From assembly GCF_026212465.1 (NCBI RefSeq), contig NC_080053.1, positions 1,728,038 through 1,792,037 on the forward strand: a stretch of 64,000 nucleotides of DNA, in the 5' to 3' direction. The stretch's first letter is position 1; the number at the start of each line of letters is the position of its first letter. This document shows, piece by piece, positions 10,302-24,181 of this stretch. Both the position numbers and the translations under genes were made by a program. Source of the stretch: Amaranthus tricolor (taxonomy: Eukaryota > Streptophyta > Magnoliopsida > Caryophyllales > Amaranthaceae). Under the pieces are notes generated by a model. It was not told the DNA's origin and ran no database searches. It worked only from the letters and a program-made list of their open reading frames with translations.

Positions 10302-13300
10302 AGCATTGTAGAATGAACGATGAAGAATGTACAAGGATGAATGATGAATAATGAATGAACGATGAAGAATGAACAAGGATCAATGATCATTGAAGAATGA
10401 ACGATGAAGAATGAATATGGATCAATGATCATTAAAGAATGAACGATGAAGAATGAACAAGGATCAATGATCAATGAACAATGAACGATGAAGAATGAAC
10501 CAGGATCAATGAGCATTGAAGAATGAACGATTTAGAATGAACAAGGATCAATGATCATTGAAGATGGAACGATGAAGAATGAATAAGGATCAATGATCAT
10601 TGAAGAATGAATGATGAAGAATGAATATGGATCAATGATCATTAAAGAATGAACGATGAAGAATGAACAAGGATCAATGATCATTGAAGAATGAACGATG
10701 AAGAATGAACAAGGATCAATGTTCAATGAACAATGAACGATGAAGAATGAACCAGGATCAATGAGCATTGAAGAATGAACGATTTAGAATGAACAAGAAT
10801 CAATGATCATTGAAGATGGAACGATGAAGAATGAACAAGGATCAATGATCATTGAAGAATGAACGATGAAGAATGAATATGGATCAATGATCATTAAAGA
10901 ATGAACGATGAAGAATTAACAAGGATCAATGATCAATGAACAATGAACGATGAAGAATGAACGAGGATCAATGAGCATTGTAGAATGAACGATGAAGAAT
11001 GAACAAGGATCAATGATCAATAATGAATGAACGATGAAGAATGAACAAGGATCAATGATCAATGAACAATGAACGATGAAGAATGAACAAGGATCAATGA
11101 GCATTGAAGAATGAACGATGAAGAATGAACAAGGATCAATGATCAATGAACCATGAACGATGAAGAATGAACCAAGATCAATGAGCATTGTAGAATGAAC
11201 GATGAAGAATGTACAAGGTTCAATGATGAATAATGAATGAACGATGAAGAATGAACAAGGATGAATGATCATTGAAGAATGAGCGATGAAGAATGAATAT
11301 GGATCAATGATCATTAAAGAATGAAGGATGAAGAATAAACAAGGATCAATGATCATTGAAGAATGAACGATGAAGAATGAACAAGGATCAATGATCAATG
11401 AACAATGAACGATGAAGAATGAACCAGGATCAATGAGCATTGAAGAATGAACGATTTAGAATGAACAAGGATCAATGATCATTGAAGATGGAACGATGAA
11501 GAATGAACAAGGATCAATAATCATTAAAGAATGAACGATTTAGAATGAACAAGGATAATTGATCATTGAAGAATGAACGATGAAGAATGAACAAGGATCA
11601 ATGATCAATGAACCATGAAGGATGAAGAATGAACCAAGATCAATGAGCATTTAGAATGAACGATGAAGAATGTACAAGGATGAATGATGAATAATGAATG
11701 AACGATGAAGAATGAACAAGGATCAATGATCATTGAAGAATGAACGATGAAGAATGAATATGGATCAATGATTATTAAAGAATGAACGATGAAGAATGAA
11801 CAAGGATCAATGATCATTGAAGAATGAACGATGAAGAATGAACAAGGATCAATGATCAATGAACAATGAACGATGAAGAATGAACAAGGATCAATGATCA
11901 TTGAAGAATGAACGATGAAGAATGAATATGGATTAATGATCATTAAAGAATGAACGATGAAGAATGAACAAGGATCAATGATCATTGAAGAATGAACGAT
12001 GAAGAATGAACAAGGATCAATGATCAATAATGAATGAACGATGAAGAATGAACAAGGATCAATGATTAATGAACAATGAACGATGAAGAATGAACAAGGA
12101 TCAATGAGCATTGAAGAATGAACGATGAAGAATGAACAAGGATCAATGATCAATGAACAATGAACGATGAAGAATGAACCAGGATCAATGAGAATTGAAG
12201 AATGAACGATTTAGAATGAACAAGGATCAATGATCATTGAAGATGGAACGATGAAGAATGAACAAGGATCAATGATCATTAAAGAATGAACGATTTAGAA
12301 TGAACAAGGATAATTGATCATTGAAGAATGAACGATGAAGAATGAACAAGGATCAATGATCAATGAACCATGAACGATGAAGAATGAACCAAGATCAATG
12401 AGCATTGTAGAATGAACGATGAAGAATGTACAAGGATGAATGATGAATAATGAATGAACGATGAAGAATGAACAAGGATCAATGATCATTGAAGAATGAA
12501 CGATGAAGAATGAATATGGATCAATGATCATTAAAGAATGAACGATGAAGAATGAACAAGGATCAATGATCAATGAACAATGAACGATGAAGAATGAACC
12601 AGGATCAATGAGCATTGAAGAATGAACGATTTAGAATGAACAAGGATCAATGATCATTGAAGATGGAACGATGAAGAATGAATAAGGATCAATGATCATT
12701 GAAGAATGAATGATGAAGAATGAATATGGATCAATGATCATTAAAGAATGAACGATGAAGAATGAACAAGGATCAATGATCATTGAAGAATGAACGATGA
12801 AGAATGAACAAGGATCAATGTTCAATGAACAATGAACGATGAAGAATGAACCAGGATCAATGAGCATTGAAGAATGAACGATTTAGAATGAACAAGAATC
12901 AATGATCATTGAAGATGGAACGATGAAGAATGAACAAGGATCAATGATCATTGAAGAATGAACGATGAAGAATGAATATGGATCAATGATCATTAAAGAA
13001 TGAACGATGAAGAATGAACAAGGATCAATGATCAATGAACAATGAACGATGAAGAATGAACGAGGATCAATGAGCATTGTAGAATGAACGATGAAGAATG
13101 AACAAGGATCAATGATCAATAATGAATGAACGATGAAGAATGAACAAGGATCAATGATTAATGAACAATGAACGATGAAGAATGAACAAGGATCAATGAG
13201 CATTGAAGAATGAACGATGAAGAATGAACAAGGATCAATGATCAATGAACCATGAACGATGAAGAATGAACCAAGATCAATGAGCATTGTAGAATGAACG

Positions 13301-16300
13301 ATGAAGAATGTACAAGGTTCAATGATGAATAATGAATGAACGATGAAGAATGAACAAGGATGAATGATCATTGAAGAATGAGCGATGAAGAATGAATATG
13401 GATCAATGATCATTAAAGAATGAAGGATGAAGAATAAACAAGGATCAATGATCATTGAAGAATGAACGATGAAGAATGAACAAGGATCAATGATCAATGA
13501 ACAATGAACGATGAAGAATGAACCAGGATCAATGAGCATTGAAGAATGAACGATTTAGAATGAACAAGGATCAATGATCATTGAAGATGGAACGATGAAG
13601 AATGAACAAGGATCAATGATCATTAAAGAATGAACGATTTAGAATGAACAAGGATAATTGATCATTGAAGAATGAACGATGAAGAATGAACAAGGATCAA
13701 TGATCAATGAACCATGAAGGATGAAGAATGAACCAAGATCAATGAGCATTTAGAATGAACGATGAAGAATGTACAAGGATGAATGATGAATAATGAATGA
13801 ACGATGAAGAATGAACAAGGATCAATGATCATTGAAGAATGAACGATGAAGAATGAATATGGATCAATGATTATTAAAGAATGAACGATGAAGAATGAAC
13901 AAGGATCAATGATCATTGAAGAATGAACGATGAAGAATGAACAAGGATCAATGATCAATGAACAATGAACGATGAAGAATGAACAAGGATCAATGATCAT
14001 TGAAGAATGAACGATGAAGAATGAATATGGATTAATGATCATTAAAGAATGAACGATGAAGAATGAACAAGGATCAATGATCATTGAAGAATGAACGATG
14101 AAGAATGAACAAGGATCAATGATCAATAATGAATGAACGATGAAGAATGAACAAGGATCAATGATTAATGAACAATGAACGATGAAGAATGAACAAGGAT
14201 CAATGAGCATTGAAGAATGAACGATGAAGAATGAACAAGGATCAATGATCAATGAACAATGAACGATGAAGAATGAACCAGGATCAATGAGAATTGAAGA
14301 ATGAACGATTTAGAATGAACAAGGATCAATGATCATTGAAGATGGAACGATGAAGAATGAACAAGGATCAATGATCATTAAAGAATGAACGATTTAGAAT
14401 GAACAAGGATAATTGATCATTGAAGAATGAACGATGAAGAATGAACAAGGATCAATGATCAATGAACCACGAACGATGAAGAATGAACCAAGATCAATGA
14501 GCATTGTAGAATGAACGATGAAGAATGTACAAGGATGAATGATAAATAATGAATGAACGATGAAGAATGAACAAGGATCAATGATCATTGAAGAATGAAC
14601 GATGAAGAATGAATATGGATCAATGATTATTAAAGAATGAACGATGAAGAATGAACAAGGATCAATGATCATTGAAGAATGAACGATGAAGAATGAACAA
14701 GGATCAATGATCAATGAACAATGAACGATGAAGAATGAACAAGGATCAATGATCATTGAAGAATGAACGATGAATAATGAATATGGATTAATGATCATTA
14801 AAGAATGAACGATGAAGAATGAACAAGGATCAATGATCATTGAAGAATGAACGATGAAGAATGAACAAGGATCAATGATCAATAATGAATGAACGATGAA
14901 GAATGAACAAGGATCAATGATTAATGAACAATGAACGATGAAGAATGAACAAGGATCAATGAGCATTGAAGAATGAACGATGAAGAATGAACAAGGATCA
15001 ATGATCAATGAACAATGAACGATGAAGAATGAACGAGGATCAATGAGCATTGTAGAATGAACGATGAAGAATGTACAAGGATCAATGATGAATAATGAAT
15101 GAACGATGAAGAATGAACAAGGATCAATGATCATTGAAGAATGAACGATGAAGAATGAATATGGATCAATGATCATTAAAGAATGAACGATGAAGAATGA
15201 ACAAGGATCAATGATCATTGAAGAATGAACGATGAAGAATGAACAAGGATCAATGATCAATGAACAATGAACGATGAAGAATGAACCAGGATCAATGAGC
15301 ATTGAAGAATGAACGATTTAGAATGAACAAGAATCAATGATCATTGAAGATGGAACGATGAAGAATGAACAAGGATCAATGATCATTGAAGAATGAACGA
15401 TGAAGAATGAATATGGATCAATGATCATTAAAGAATGAACGATGAAAAATGAACAAGGATCAATGATCATTGAAGAATGAACGATGAAGAATGAACAAGG
15501 ATCAATGATCAATGAACAATGAACGATGAAGAATGAACGAGGATCAATGAGCATTGTAGAATGAACGATGAAGAATGTACAAGGATCAATGATGAATAAT
15601 GAATGAACGATGAAGAATGAACATTGATCAATGATCATTGAAGAATGAACGATAAAGAATGAATATGGATCAATGATCATTAAAGAATGAACGATGAAGA
15701 ATGAACAAGGATCAATGATCATTGAAGAATGAACGATGAAGAATGAATAAGGATCAATGATCAATGAACAATGAACGATGAAGAATGAACCAGGATCAAT
15801 GAGCATTGAAGAATGAACGATTTAGAATGAACAAGAATCAATGATCATTGAAGATGGAACGATGAAGAATGAACAAGGATCAATGATCATTGAAGAATGA
15901 ACGATGAAGAATGAATATGGATCAATGATCATTAAAGAATGAACGATGAAAAATGAACAAGGATCAATGATCATTGAAGAATGAACGATGAAGAATGAAC
16001 AAGGATCAATGATCAACGAACAATGAACGATGAAGAATGAACCAGGATCAATGAGCATTGAAGAATGAACGATTTAGAATGAACAAGGATCAATGATCAT
16101 TGAAGATGGAACGATGAAGAATGAACAAGGATCAATGATTAATGAACAATGAACGATGAAGAATGAACAAGGATCAATGAGCATTGAAGAATGAATGATG
16201 AAGAATGAACAAGGATCAATGATCAATGAACAATGAACGATGAAGAATGAATGAGGATCAATGAGCATTGTAGAATGAACGATGAAGAATGTACAAGGAT

Positions 16301-19300
16301 CAATGATGAATAATGAATGAACGATGAAGAATGAACAAGGATCAATGATCATTGAAGAATGAACGATGAAGAATGAATATGGATCAATGATCATTAAAGA
16401 ATGAATGATGAAGAATGAACAAGGATCAATGATCAATGAACAATGAACGATGAAGAATGAACGAGGATCAATGAGCATTGTAGAATGAACGATGAAGAAT
16501 GTACAAGGATCAATGATGAATAATGAATGAACGATGAAGAATGAACAAGGATCAATGATCATTGAAGAATGAACGATGAAGAATGAATATGGATCAATGA
16601 TCATTAAAGAATGAACGATGAAGAATGAACAAGGATCAATGATCATTGAAGAATGAACAATGAAGAATGAACAAGGATCAATGATCAATGAACAATGAAC
16701 GATGAAGAATGAACCAGGATCAATGAGCATTGAAGAATGAACGATTTAGAATGAACAAGGATCAATGATCATTGAAGATGGAACGATGAAGAATGAACAA
16801 GGATCAATGATTAATGAACAATGAACGATGAAGAATGAACAAGGATCAATGAGCATTGAAGAATGAATGATGAAGAATGAACAAGGATCAATGATCAATG
16901 AACAATGAACGATGAAGAATGAATGAGGATCAATGAGCATTGTAGAATGAACGATGAAGAATGTACAAGGATCAATGATGAATAATGAATGAACGATGAA
17001 GAATGAACAAGGATCAATGATCATTGAAGAATGAACGATGAAGAATGAATATGGATCAATGATCATTAAAGAATGAATGATGAAGAATGAACAAGGATCA
17101 ATGATCAATGAACAATGAACGATGAAGAATGAACGAGGATCAATGAGCATTGTAGAATGAACGATGAAGAATGTACAAGGATCAATGATGAATAATGAAT
17201 GAACGATGAAGAATGAACAAGGATCAATGATCATTGAAGAATGAACGATGAAGAATGAATATGGATCAATGATCATTAAAGAATGAACGATGAAGATTGA
17301 ACAAGGATCAATGATCATTGAAGAATGAACGATGAAGAATGAACAAGGATCAATGATCAATGAACAATGAACGATGAAGAATGAACCAGGATCAATGAGC
17401 ATTTAAGAATGAACGATTTAGAATGAACAAGAATCAATGATCATTGAAGATGGAACGATGAAGAATGAACAAGGATCAATGATCATTGAAGAATGAACGA
17501 TGAAGAATGAATATGGATCAGTGATCATTAAAGAATGAATGATGAAGAATGAACAAGGATCAATGATCAATGAACAATGAACGATGAAGAATGAACGAGG
17601 ATCAATGAGCATTGTAGAATGAACGATGAAGAATGTACAAGGATCAATGATGAATAATGAATGAACAATGAAGAATGAACAAGGATCAATGATCATTGAA
17701 GAATGAACGATGAAGAATGAATATGGATCAATGATCATTAAAGAATGAACGATGAAGAATGAACAAGGATCAATGATCATTGAAGAATGAACGATGAAGA
17801 ATGAACAAGGATCAATGATCAATGAACAATGAACGATGAAGAATGAACCAGGATCAATGAGCAATGAAGAATGAACGATTTAGAATGAACAAGGATCAAT
17901 GATCATTGAAGATGGAACGATGAAGAATGAACAAGGATCAATGATCATTGAAGAATGAACGATGAAGAATGAATATGGATCAATGATCATTAAAGAATGA
18001 ACGATGAAGAATGAACAAGGATCAATGATCATTGAAGAATGAACGATGAAGAATGAACAAGCATCAATGATCAATGAACAATGAACGATGAAGAATGAAC
18101 CAGGATCAATGAGCATTGAAGAATGAACGATTTAGAATGAACAAGGATCAATGATTATTGAAGATGGAACGATGAAGAATGAACAAGGATCAATGATTAA
18201 TGAACAATGAACGATGAAGAATGAACAAGGATCAATGAGCATTGAAGAATGAATGATGAAGAATGAACAAGGATCAATGATCAATAAACAATGAACGATG
18301 AAGAATGAACGAGGATCAATGAGCATTGTAGAATGAACGATGAAGAATGTACAAGGATCAATGATGAATAATGAATGAACGATGAAGAATGAACAAGGAT
18401 CAATGATCATTGAAGAATGAACGATGAAGAATGAATATGGATCAATGATCATTAAAGAATGAACGATGAAGAATGAACAAGGATCAATGATCATTGAAGA
18501 ATGAACGATGAAGAATGAACAAGGATCAATGATCAATGAACAATGAACGATGAAGAATGAACCAGGATCAATGAGCATTGAAGAATGAACGATTTAGAAT
18601 GAACAAGAATCAATGATCATTGAAGATGGAACGATGAAGAATGAACAAGGATCAATGATCATTGAAGAATGAACGATGAAGAAGGAATATGGATCAATGA
18701 TCATTAAAGAATGAACGATGATAAATGAACAAGGATCAATGATCATTGAAGAATGAACGATGAAGAATGAACAAGGATCAATGATCAATGAACAATGAAC
18801 GATGAAGAATGAATCAGGATCAATGAGCATTGAAGAATGAACGATTTAGAATGAACAAGGATCAATGATCATTGAAGATGGAACGATGAAGAATGAACAA
18901 GGATCAATGATTAATGAACAATGAACGATGAAGAATGAACAAGGATCAATGAGCATTGAAGAATGAATGATGAAGAATGAATAAGGATCAATGATCAATG
19001 AACAATGAACGATGAAGAATGAACCAGGATCAATGAGCATTGAAGAATGAACGATGAAGAATGTACAAGGATCAATGATGAATAATGAATGAACGATGAA
19101 GAATGTACAAGGATCAATGATCATTGAAGAATGAACGATGAAGAATGAATATGGATCAATGATCATTAAAGAATGAATGATGAAGAATGAACAAGGATCA
19201 ATGATCAATGAACAATGAACGATGAAGAATGAACGAGGATCAATGAGCATTGTAGAATGAACGATGAAGAATGTACAAGGATCAATGATGAATAATGGAA

Positions 19301-20144
19301 CGATGAAGAATGAACAAGGATCAATGATCATTGAAGAATGAACGATGAAGAATGAATATGGATCAATGATCATTAAAGAATGAACGATGAAGAATGAACA
19401 AGGATCAATGATCATTGAAGAATGAACGATGAAGAATGAACAAGGATCAATGATCAATGAACAATGAACGATGAAGAATGAACCAGGATCAATGAGCATT
19501 TAAGAATGAACGATTTAGAATGAACAAGAATCAATGATCATTGAAGATGGAACGATGAAGAATGAACAAGGATCAATGATCATTGAAGAATGAACGATGA
19601 AGAATGAATATGGATCAATGATCATTAAAGAATGAACGATGAAGAATGAACAAGGATCAATGATCATTGAAGAATGAACGATGAAGAATGAACAAGGATC
19701 AATGATCAATGAACAATGAACGATGAAGAATGAACCAGGATCAATGAGCATTGAAGAGTGAACGATTTAGAATGAACAAGAATCAATGATCATTGAAGAT
19801 GGAACGATGAAGAATGAACAAGGATCAATGATCATTGAAGAATGAACGATGAAGAATGAATATGGATCAATGATCATTAAAGAATGAACGATGAAAAATG
19901 AACAAGGATCAATGATCATTGAAGAATGAACGATGAAGAATGAACAAGGATCAATGATCAATGAACAATGAACGATGAAGAATGAACCAGGATCAATGAG
20001 CATTGAAGAATGAACGATTTAGAATTAACAAGGATCAATGATCATTGAAGATGGAACGATGAAGAATGAACAAGGATAAATGGTTAATGAACAATGAACG
20101 ATGAAGAATGAACAAGGATCAATGAGCATTGAAGAATGAATGAT
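10302..20144. repeat. 42-bp satellite array, block C
   Basis: About 9.8 kb of uninterrupted 42-bp satellite linking the hAT fragment to the second solo LTR. It contains the 2.1-kb tandem duplication and the junction of the 13.9-kb duplication near 15009. From about 15009 it repeats block A almost base for base. No gene is seen. Confidence 0.97.
10521..14630. repeat. 2099-bp tandem duplication within satellite
   Basis: The segment starting at 10521 recurs at 12620 (shift 2099 bp, which is 50 x 42 minus 1). The odd base is a 1-bp deletion in the GAGCATTTAG monomer, at 11645 and 13744. Point differences are few: T at 10917 versus G, C versus T in GAT(C/T)AATG near 11060 and 13159, and ATAATCAT near 11518. 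The right end is approximate; similarity is lost at about 14630. Confidence 0.8.
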
Positions 20145-21185
20145 TGATGCAAAACGAAGGGCCGATTGTGGCCTTTGTTATGCAATGATTCTCGTTGTTT
20201 AACAACCTTAATCACTTACACACGTGGAAGCCCAAAATACTTCACAAACAAACACACAGTCACTCAAAACGAACCAAGAAATCCCTTCTTGATTTTCCGA
20301 TGTTGATGACTGAGGCACTTTGTCTGCCTTGTATGACTACTCTATGATATGTACAATGCAAGGACGTTTAGAGCCTTGATTGTATTGCTACCTTGAGAAT
20401 ACGAGTTGCTATGTAACTCTTCAATCTCTCCGGCCAAAGTTGTCTCACAACTCTGATGAAGTTTGCAAATAAACTTCTAAAAAACAGAAAAATCCCTTTT
20501 TCTGAAATATACCTCAATTACTTTGATTTATCACAACAATGTTCAACGTCTTTTACATGGGGGAGGCCCTCCTTATATAGAGTCCTCAACTAATCATAAC
20601 AGCTATAAAGTCACGAGCCTAATTAAAACGCACGTGCTAATACATGGGTACTTAAAACAGAAACAAAACACTTAGACAAATTCTGATCTGCAAATCCTTC
20701 GAGCAGCCCTCCTTCACCTTAGCTTCTAGGACTCCACGTGGCTTTTTAGAGTGGTTTTAGGACTTTGATAGCAAGTTCCTAGTGTAGAGATTCTATTTCA
20801 ACCCTTGGTGGCACAAGATACCATGAAACACGATCTACACAACGCGTGCTAGGTGAGCTGGTCAGAACAAGCTTGCTGTTCTGATTTGTACTTCTTGTTG
20901 AGTGGCTGACCTTCACGTCTCATTTCAGTGGGTTATCCTTGATGCATAGTGATGTTCTTGGGCCAAGGCATGAAGTTCCATGTACCAAGATTCCATTTCC
21001 ACTTTAACCCAGGTCAAGGATACACCGGTTTGGTCTCCATGTGTCGTGCAAGGTGGCCTGGTCGCTGGGTTGCTGCTGCCCTGTTCTGAACCATGAGCTG
21101 TTCCCATTTCCATGTTGTTCCCATGTCCATGTGCGTGATGCTGTTCCCTTTGCTATCTTTACTTGATGCAACCACATTTGCATCA
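20145..21185 (-). mobile_element. Solo LTR of an LTR retrotransposon, copy 2
   Basis: The same 1041-bp LTR as at 6244-7284, equal in length, with the same TGATGCAAA/TTTGCATCA ends and the same AATGAT/AACGAT flanks. It was duplicated with its satellite surroundings rather than inserted independently, because the flanks match for kilobases on both sides. The imperfect target duplication is shared, so that mutation predates the segmental duplication. Confidence 0.75.
20573..20579 (-). promoter_or_regulatory. TATA box of solo LTR, copy 2
   Basis: Minus-strand TATATAA, identical to the one in copy 1. CACGTG boxes lie upstream on the minus strand at 20631-20636 and 20735-20740, and downstream at 20221-20226. 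Confidence 0.6.
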
Positions 21186-21186
21186 A
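21163..21186. other. Inverted repeat (hairpin) at the outer LTR end, copy 2
   Basis: The same 9-bp inverted repeat with 6-base loop as at 7262-7285, unchanged. Confidence 0.55.
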
Positions 21187-22689
21187 ACGATGAAGAATGA
21201 ACAAGGATCAATGATTAATGAACAATGAACGATGAAGAATGAACAAGGATCAATGAGCATTGAAGAATGAATGATGAAGAATGAACAAGGATCAATGATC
21301 AATGAACAATGAAGGATGAAGAATGAACGAGGATCAATGAGCATTGTAGAATGAACGATGAAGAATGTACAAGGATCAATGATGAATAATGAATGAACGA
21401 TGAAGAATGAACAAGGCTCAATGATCATTGAAGAATGAACGATGAAGAATGAATATGGATCAATGATCATTAAAGAATGAACGATGAAGAATGAACAAGG
21501 ATCAATGATCATTGAAGAATGAATGATGAAGAATGAACAAGGATGAATGATCAATGAACAATGAACGATGAAGAATGAACCAGGATCAATGAGCATTGAA
21601 GAATGAACGATTTAGAATGAACAAGGATCAATGATCATTGAAGATGGAACGATGAAGAATGAACAAGGATCAATGATTAATGAACAATGAACGATGAAAA
21701 ATGAACAAGGATCAATGAGCATTGAAGAATGAACGATGAAGAATGAATGAGGATCAATGATCAATGAACAATGAACGATGAAGAATGAACCAGGATCAAT
21801 GAACATTGTAGAATGAACGATGAAGAATGTACAAGGATCAATGATCATTGAAGAATGAACGATGAAGAATGAATATGGATCAATGATCATTAAAGAATGA
21901 ACGATGAAGAATGAACAAGGATCAATGATCATTGAAGAATGAACGATGAAGAATGAACCAGGATCAATGAGCATTGTAGAATGAACGATGAAGAATGTAC
22001 AAGGATCAATGATGAATAATGAATGAATGATGAAGAATGAGCAAGGATCAATGATCATTGAAGATTGAACGATGAAGAATGAATATGGATCAATGATCAT
22101 TAAAGAATGAACGATGAAGAATGAACAAGAATCAATGATCATTGAAGAATGAACGATGAAGAATGAACAAGGATCAATGATCAATGAACAATGAACGATG
22201 AAGAATGAACCAGGATCAATGAGCATTGAGGAATCAACGATTTAGAATGAACAAGGATCAATGATCATTGAAGATGGAACGATGAAGAATGAACAAGGAT
22301 CAATGATCATTAAAGAATGAACGATTTAGAATGAACAAGGATAATTGATCATTGAAGAATGAACGATGAAGAATGAACAAGGATCAATGATCAATAATGA
22401 ATGAACGATGAAGAATGAACAAGGATCAATGATTAATGAACAATGAACGATGAAGAATGAACAAGGATCAATGAGCATTGAAGAATGAACGATGAAGAAT
22501 GAACAAGGATCAATGATCAATGAACAATGAACGATGAAGAATGAACCAAGATCAATGAGCATTGTAGAATGAACGATGAAGAATGTACAAGGATCAATGA
22601 TGAATAATGAATGAACGATGAAGAATGAACAAGGATGAATGATCATTGAAGAATGAGCGATGAAGAATGAATATGGATCAATGATCATT
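21186..22689. repeat. 42-bp satellite array, block D
   Basis: Paralogue of block B, 12 bp shorter because it lacks the local slippage duplication. Ends after ATGATCATT at the hAT fragment. No gene is seen. Confidence 0.95.
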
Positions 22690-22691
22690 TC

Positions 22692-23642
22692 ATAGCTGAT
22701 GAAACTTGGGAATTAGCAATAGGTGTACATAACATATTAGAAGCGTATGACCACGCGACTAAGATTTTTTCTTATGTTTATGAACCGAACGTTCACTTAG
22801 TAATAAGTGAATGTATTACTATTTTTTATCACCTGCTTAAACATACACAAGAAGATACTAACCCACAATTAAGGCCGATTCTTGCTGAAATGATGGAAAA
22901 ATGGAAATCATATTTTACCGATTTTCCTTACATTTATGGAATCGCAACCATTTTGGACCCACGTTTTAAAACCGAGGTCCTAACCAAAGTAATAGGATTT
23001 TATTATCAAGCGTTAGATCGCCCGTCTTCCGATGTAGCTTATTATGTCGGAACATGTAAAAAATATTTAGCTGAACTGTATGAATTTTACGCTAGTGTAT
23101 ATAACCCGAAACGCGATATGTCTAGGCGTGCTAGCGTTTCGGCTCGTCCCTCTTTCTATAATTCAGTAATTGCTAACATAATGACGCAAGATGATAGTTT
23201 TGTAGGATCTTCTTCTTCCTCGACCACATTTTTAGAACTAGATAGTTATCTAAAACACCACTTTGAAATAGACCCAAGTGTCTATAATATTTTGGAGTGG
23301 TGGAAAGAAAAATCTTTTAAATTTCCCATTTTATCGAGAATTGCAAAGGATATCCTTGCAATTCCCGCGTCCACTATTGCGTCGGAGTCTGCTTTTAGTG
23401 CAGGTAGAAGAGTTCTGGATGAAAAGCGATCTCGTCTTGCTCCACATAGTATTCAAATATGTGTTTGCAAGAAAGATTGGGACCAAGCGGAGATACGAAC
23501 ACAAGGACTAAGGAACGATGATGATCAAGACGACGATGATGATCCATGGATGATGATGGATACAACTTCATCATCGTCAGGAGGAGAGTCAGCGGAAGCA
23601 TCTAATCAATATCAACCACATGATGATGACGAAGACGAATAG
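22692..23642 (+). pseudogene. hAT transposase, C-terminal fragment, copy 2
   Basis: An open frame of 316 residues, identical from Met 67 onward to the protein at 8803-9753, with the same missing N-terminus and no stop or frameshift. The hAT dimerisation domain (about residues 180-263) with the ASESAFS block and the acidic tail are intact. Without the BED finger and the first catalytic aspartates it is not expected to be a working transposase. Identity of the two copies reflects recent segmental duplication and need not mean selection. If expressed at all, it could only act through dimerisation, which is speculation. Confidence 0.85.
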
Positions 23643-23998
23643 GATCAATCCGACAAGCGACAACGATGAATCAACACTCAACAACTATAAATAAAAGGTA
23701 TGACAAAGAACTACGTGGGCTTTGATTCCTTCGGGATACGTAGGCAGCTTAGTATTCATTTGGGTACTAGGTTCAAGTCCATTTTCTCCCTCTTTTTTTA
23801 TTAATCATCTTTATCGACATTATCATTGATTCGTTTCTTATTAATTAATTTTTTTCCATTCATTTTAGTAAATATTTCAATAACGATGACAATTTGACAT
23901 GCAATGAATTTCGCTAATAATCAAGTAATCATCAAAGGTACGTCCGCGATATTATAGTATTTTTTTATTATACAAAAATTTAAAGAAAAAATTAAAAT
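23643..23998. other. hAT fragment 3' non-coding region, copy 2
   Basis: AT-rich spacer between the transposase stop and the GGAACC cluster, as in copy 1. No gene or structured RNA is recognised. Confidence 0.5.
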
Positions 23999-24153
23999 GG
24001 AACCGATGGTCCGACCCGCCCGTCCCGTGAGTTGGAACCGCCTCATGAACCGCTAAGGAACCGTTTGGAACCGCCCGGAACCGGAACCGGAACCGGAACC
24101 GTTCGCGACAGGTTCCAAATGGAACCGGAACCGGGTGGAACCGGAACGGAACC
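23999..24153. repeat. GGAACC subterminal motif cluster of hAT element, copy 2
   Basis: Same motif cluster as 10110-10273, with one fewer unit: a 9-bp deletion after GTTGGAACCG. The four-fold perfect tandem is retained. Confidence 0.7.
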
Positions 24154-24181
24154 GGACCAACCCGGACCGTGGCCATGCCTA

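Larger units (their letters stand above)
1105..15008. repeat. 13.9-kb segmental duplication, copy 1
   Basis: This segment recurs to the right at a shift of 13,904 bp, falling to 13,901, 13,889 and 13,880 bp after small indels. It carries satellite, the solo LTR and the hAT fragment. Landmarks match in order: LTR start 6244 versus 20145, and transposase ATG 9001 versus 22890. The left boundary is approximate because both sides are satellite: the rare variants at 1072 and 1104 are not shared, whereas sequence to their right is. Confidence 0.85.
22690..24181 (+). mobile_element. hAT-superfamily transposon, 3' half, copy 2
   Basis: Second copy of the fragment at 8801-10301, with identical satellite junctions on both sides. 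It is 9 bp shorter owing to one lost unit in the GGAACC cluster. Its 5' truncation point is the same, so truncation happened before the 13.9-kb duplication. Confidence 0.8.

Noticed and set aside
10063..10516. Minus-strand frames of 106 and 117 codons rich in Pro, Val, Gly and Arg
   Set aside because: They are translations of the GGAACC motif cluster joined to satellite. Composition comes from the repeat, not from a protein family.
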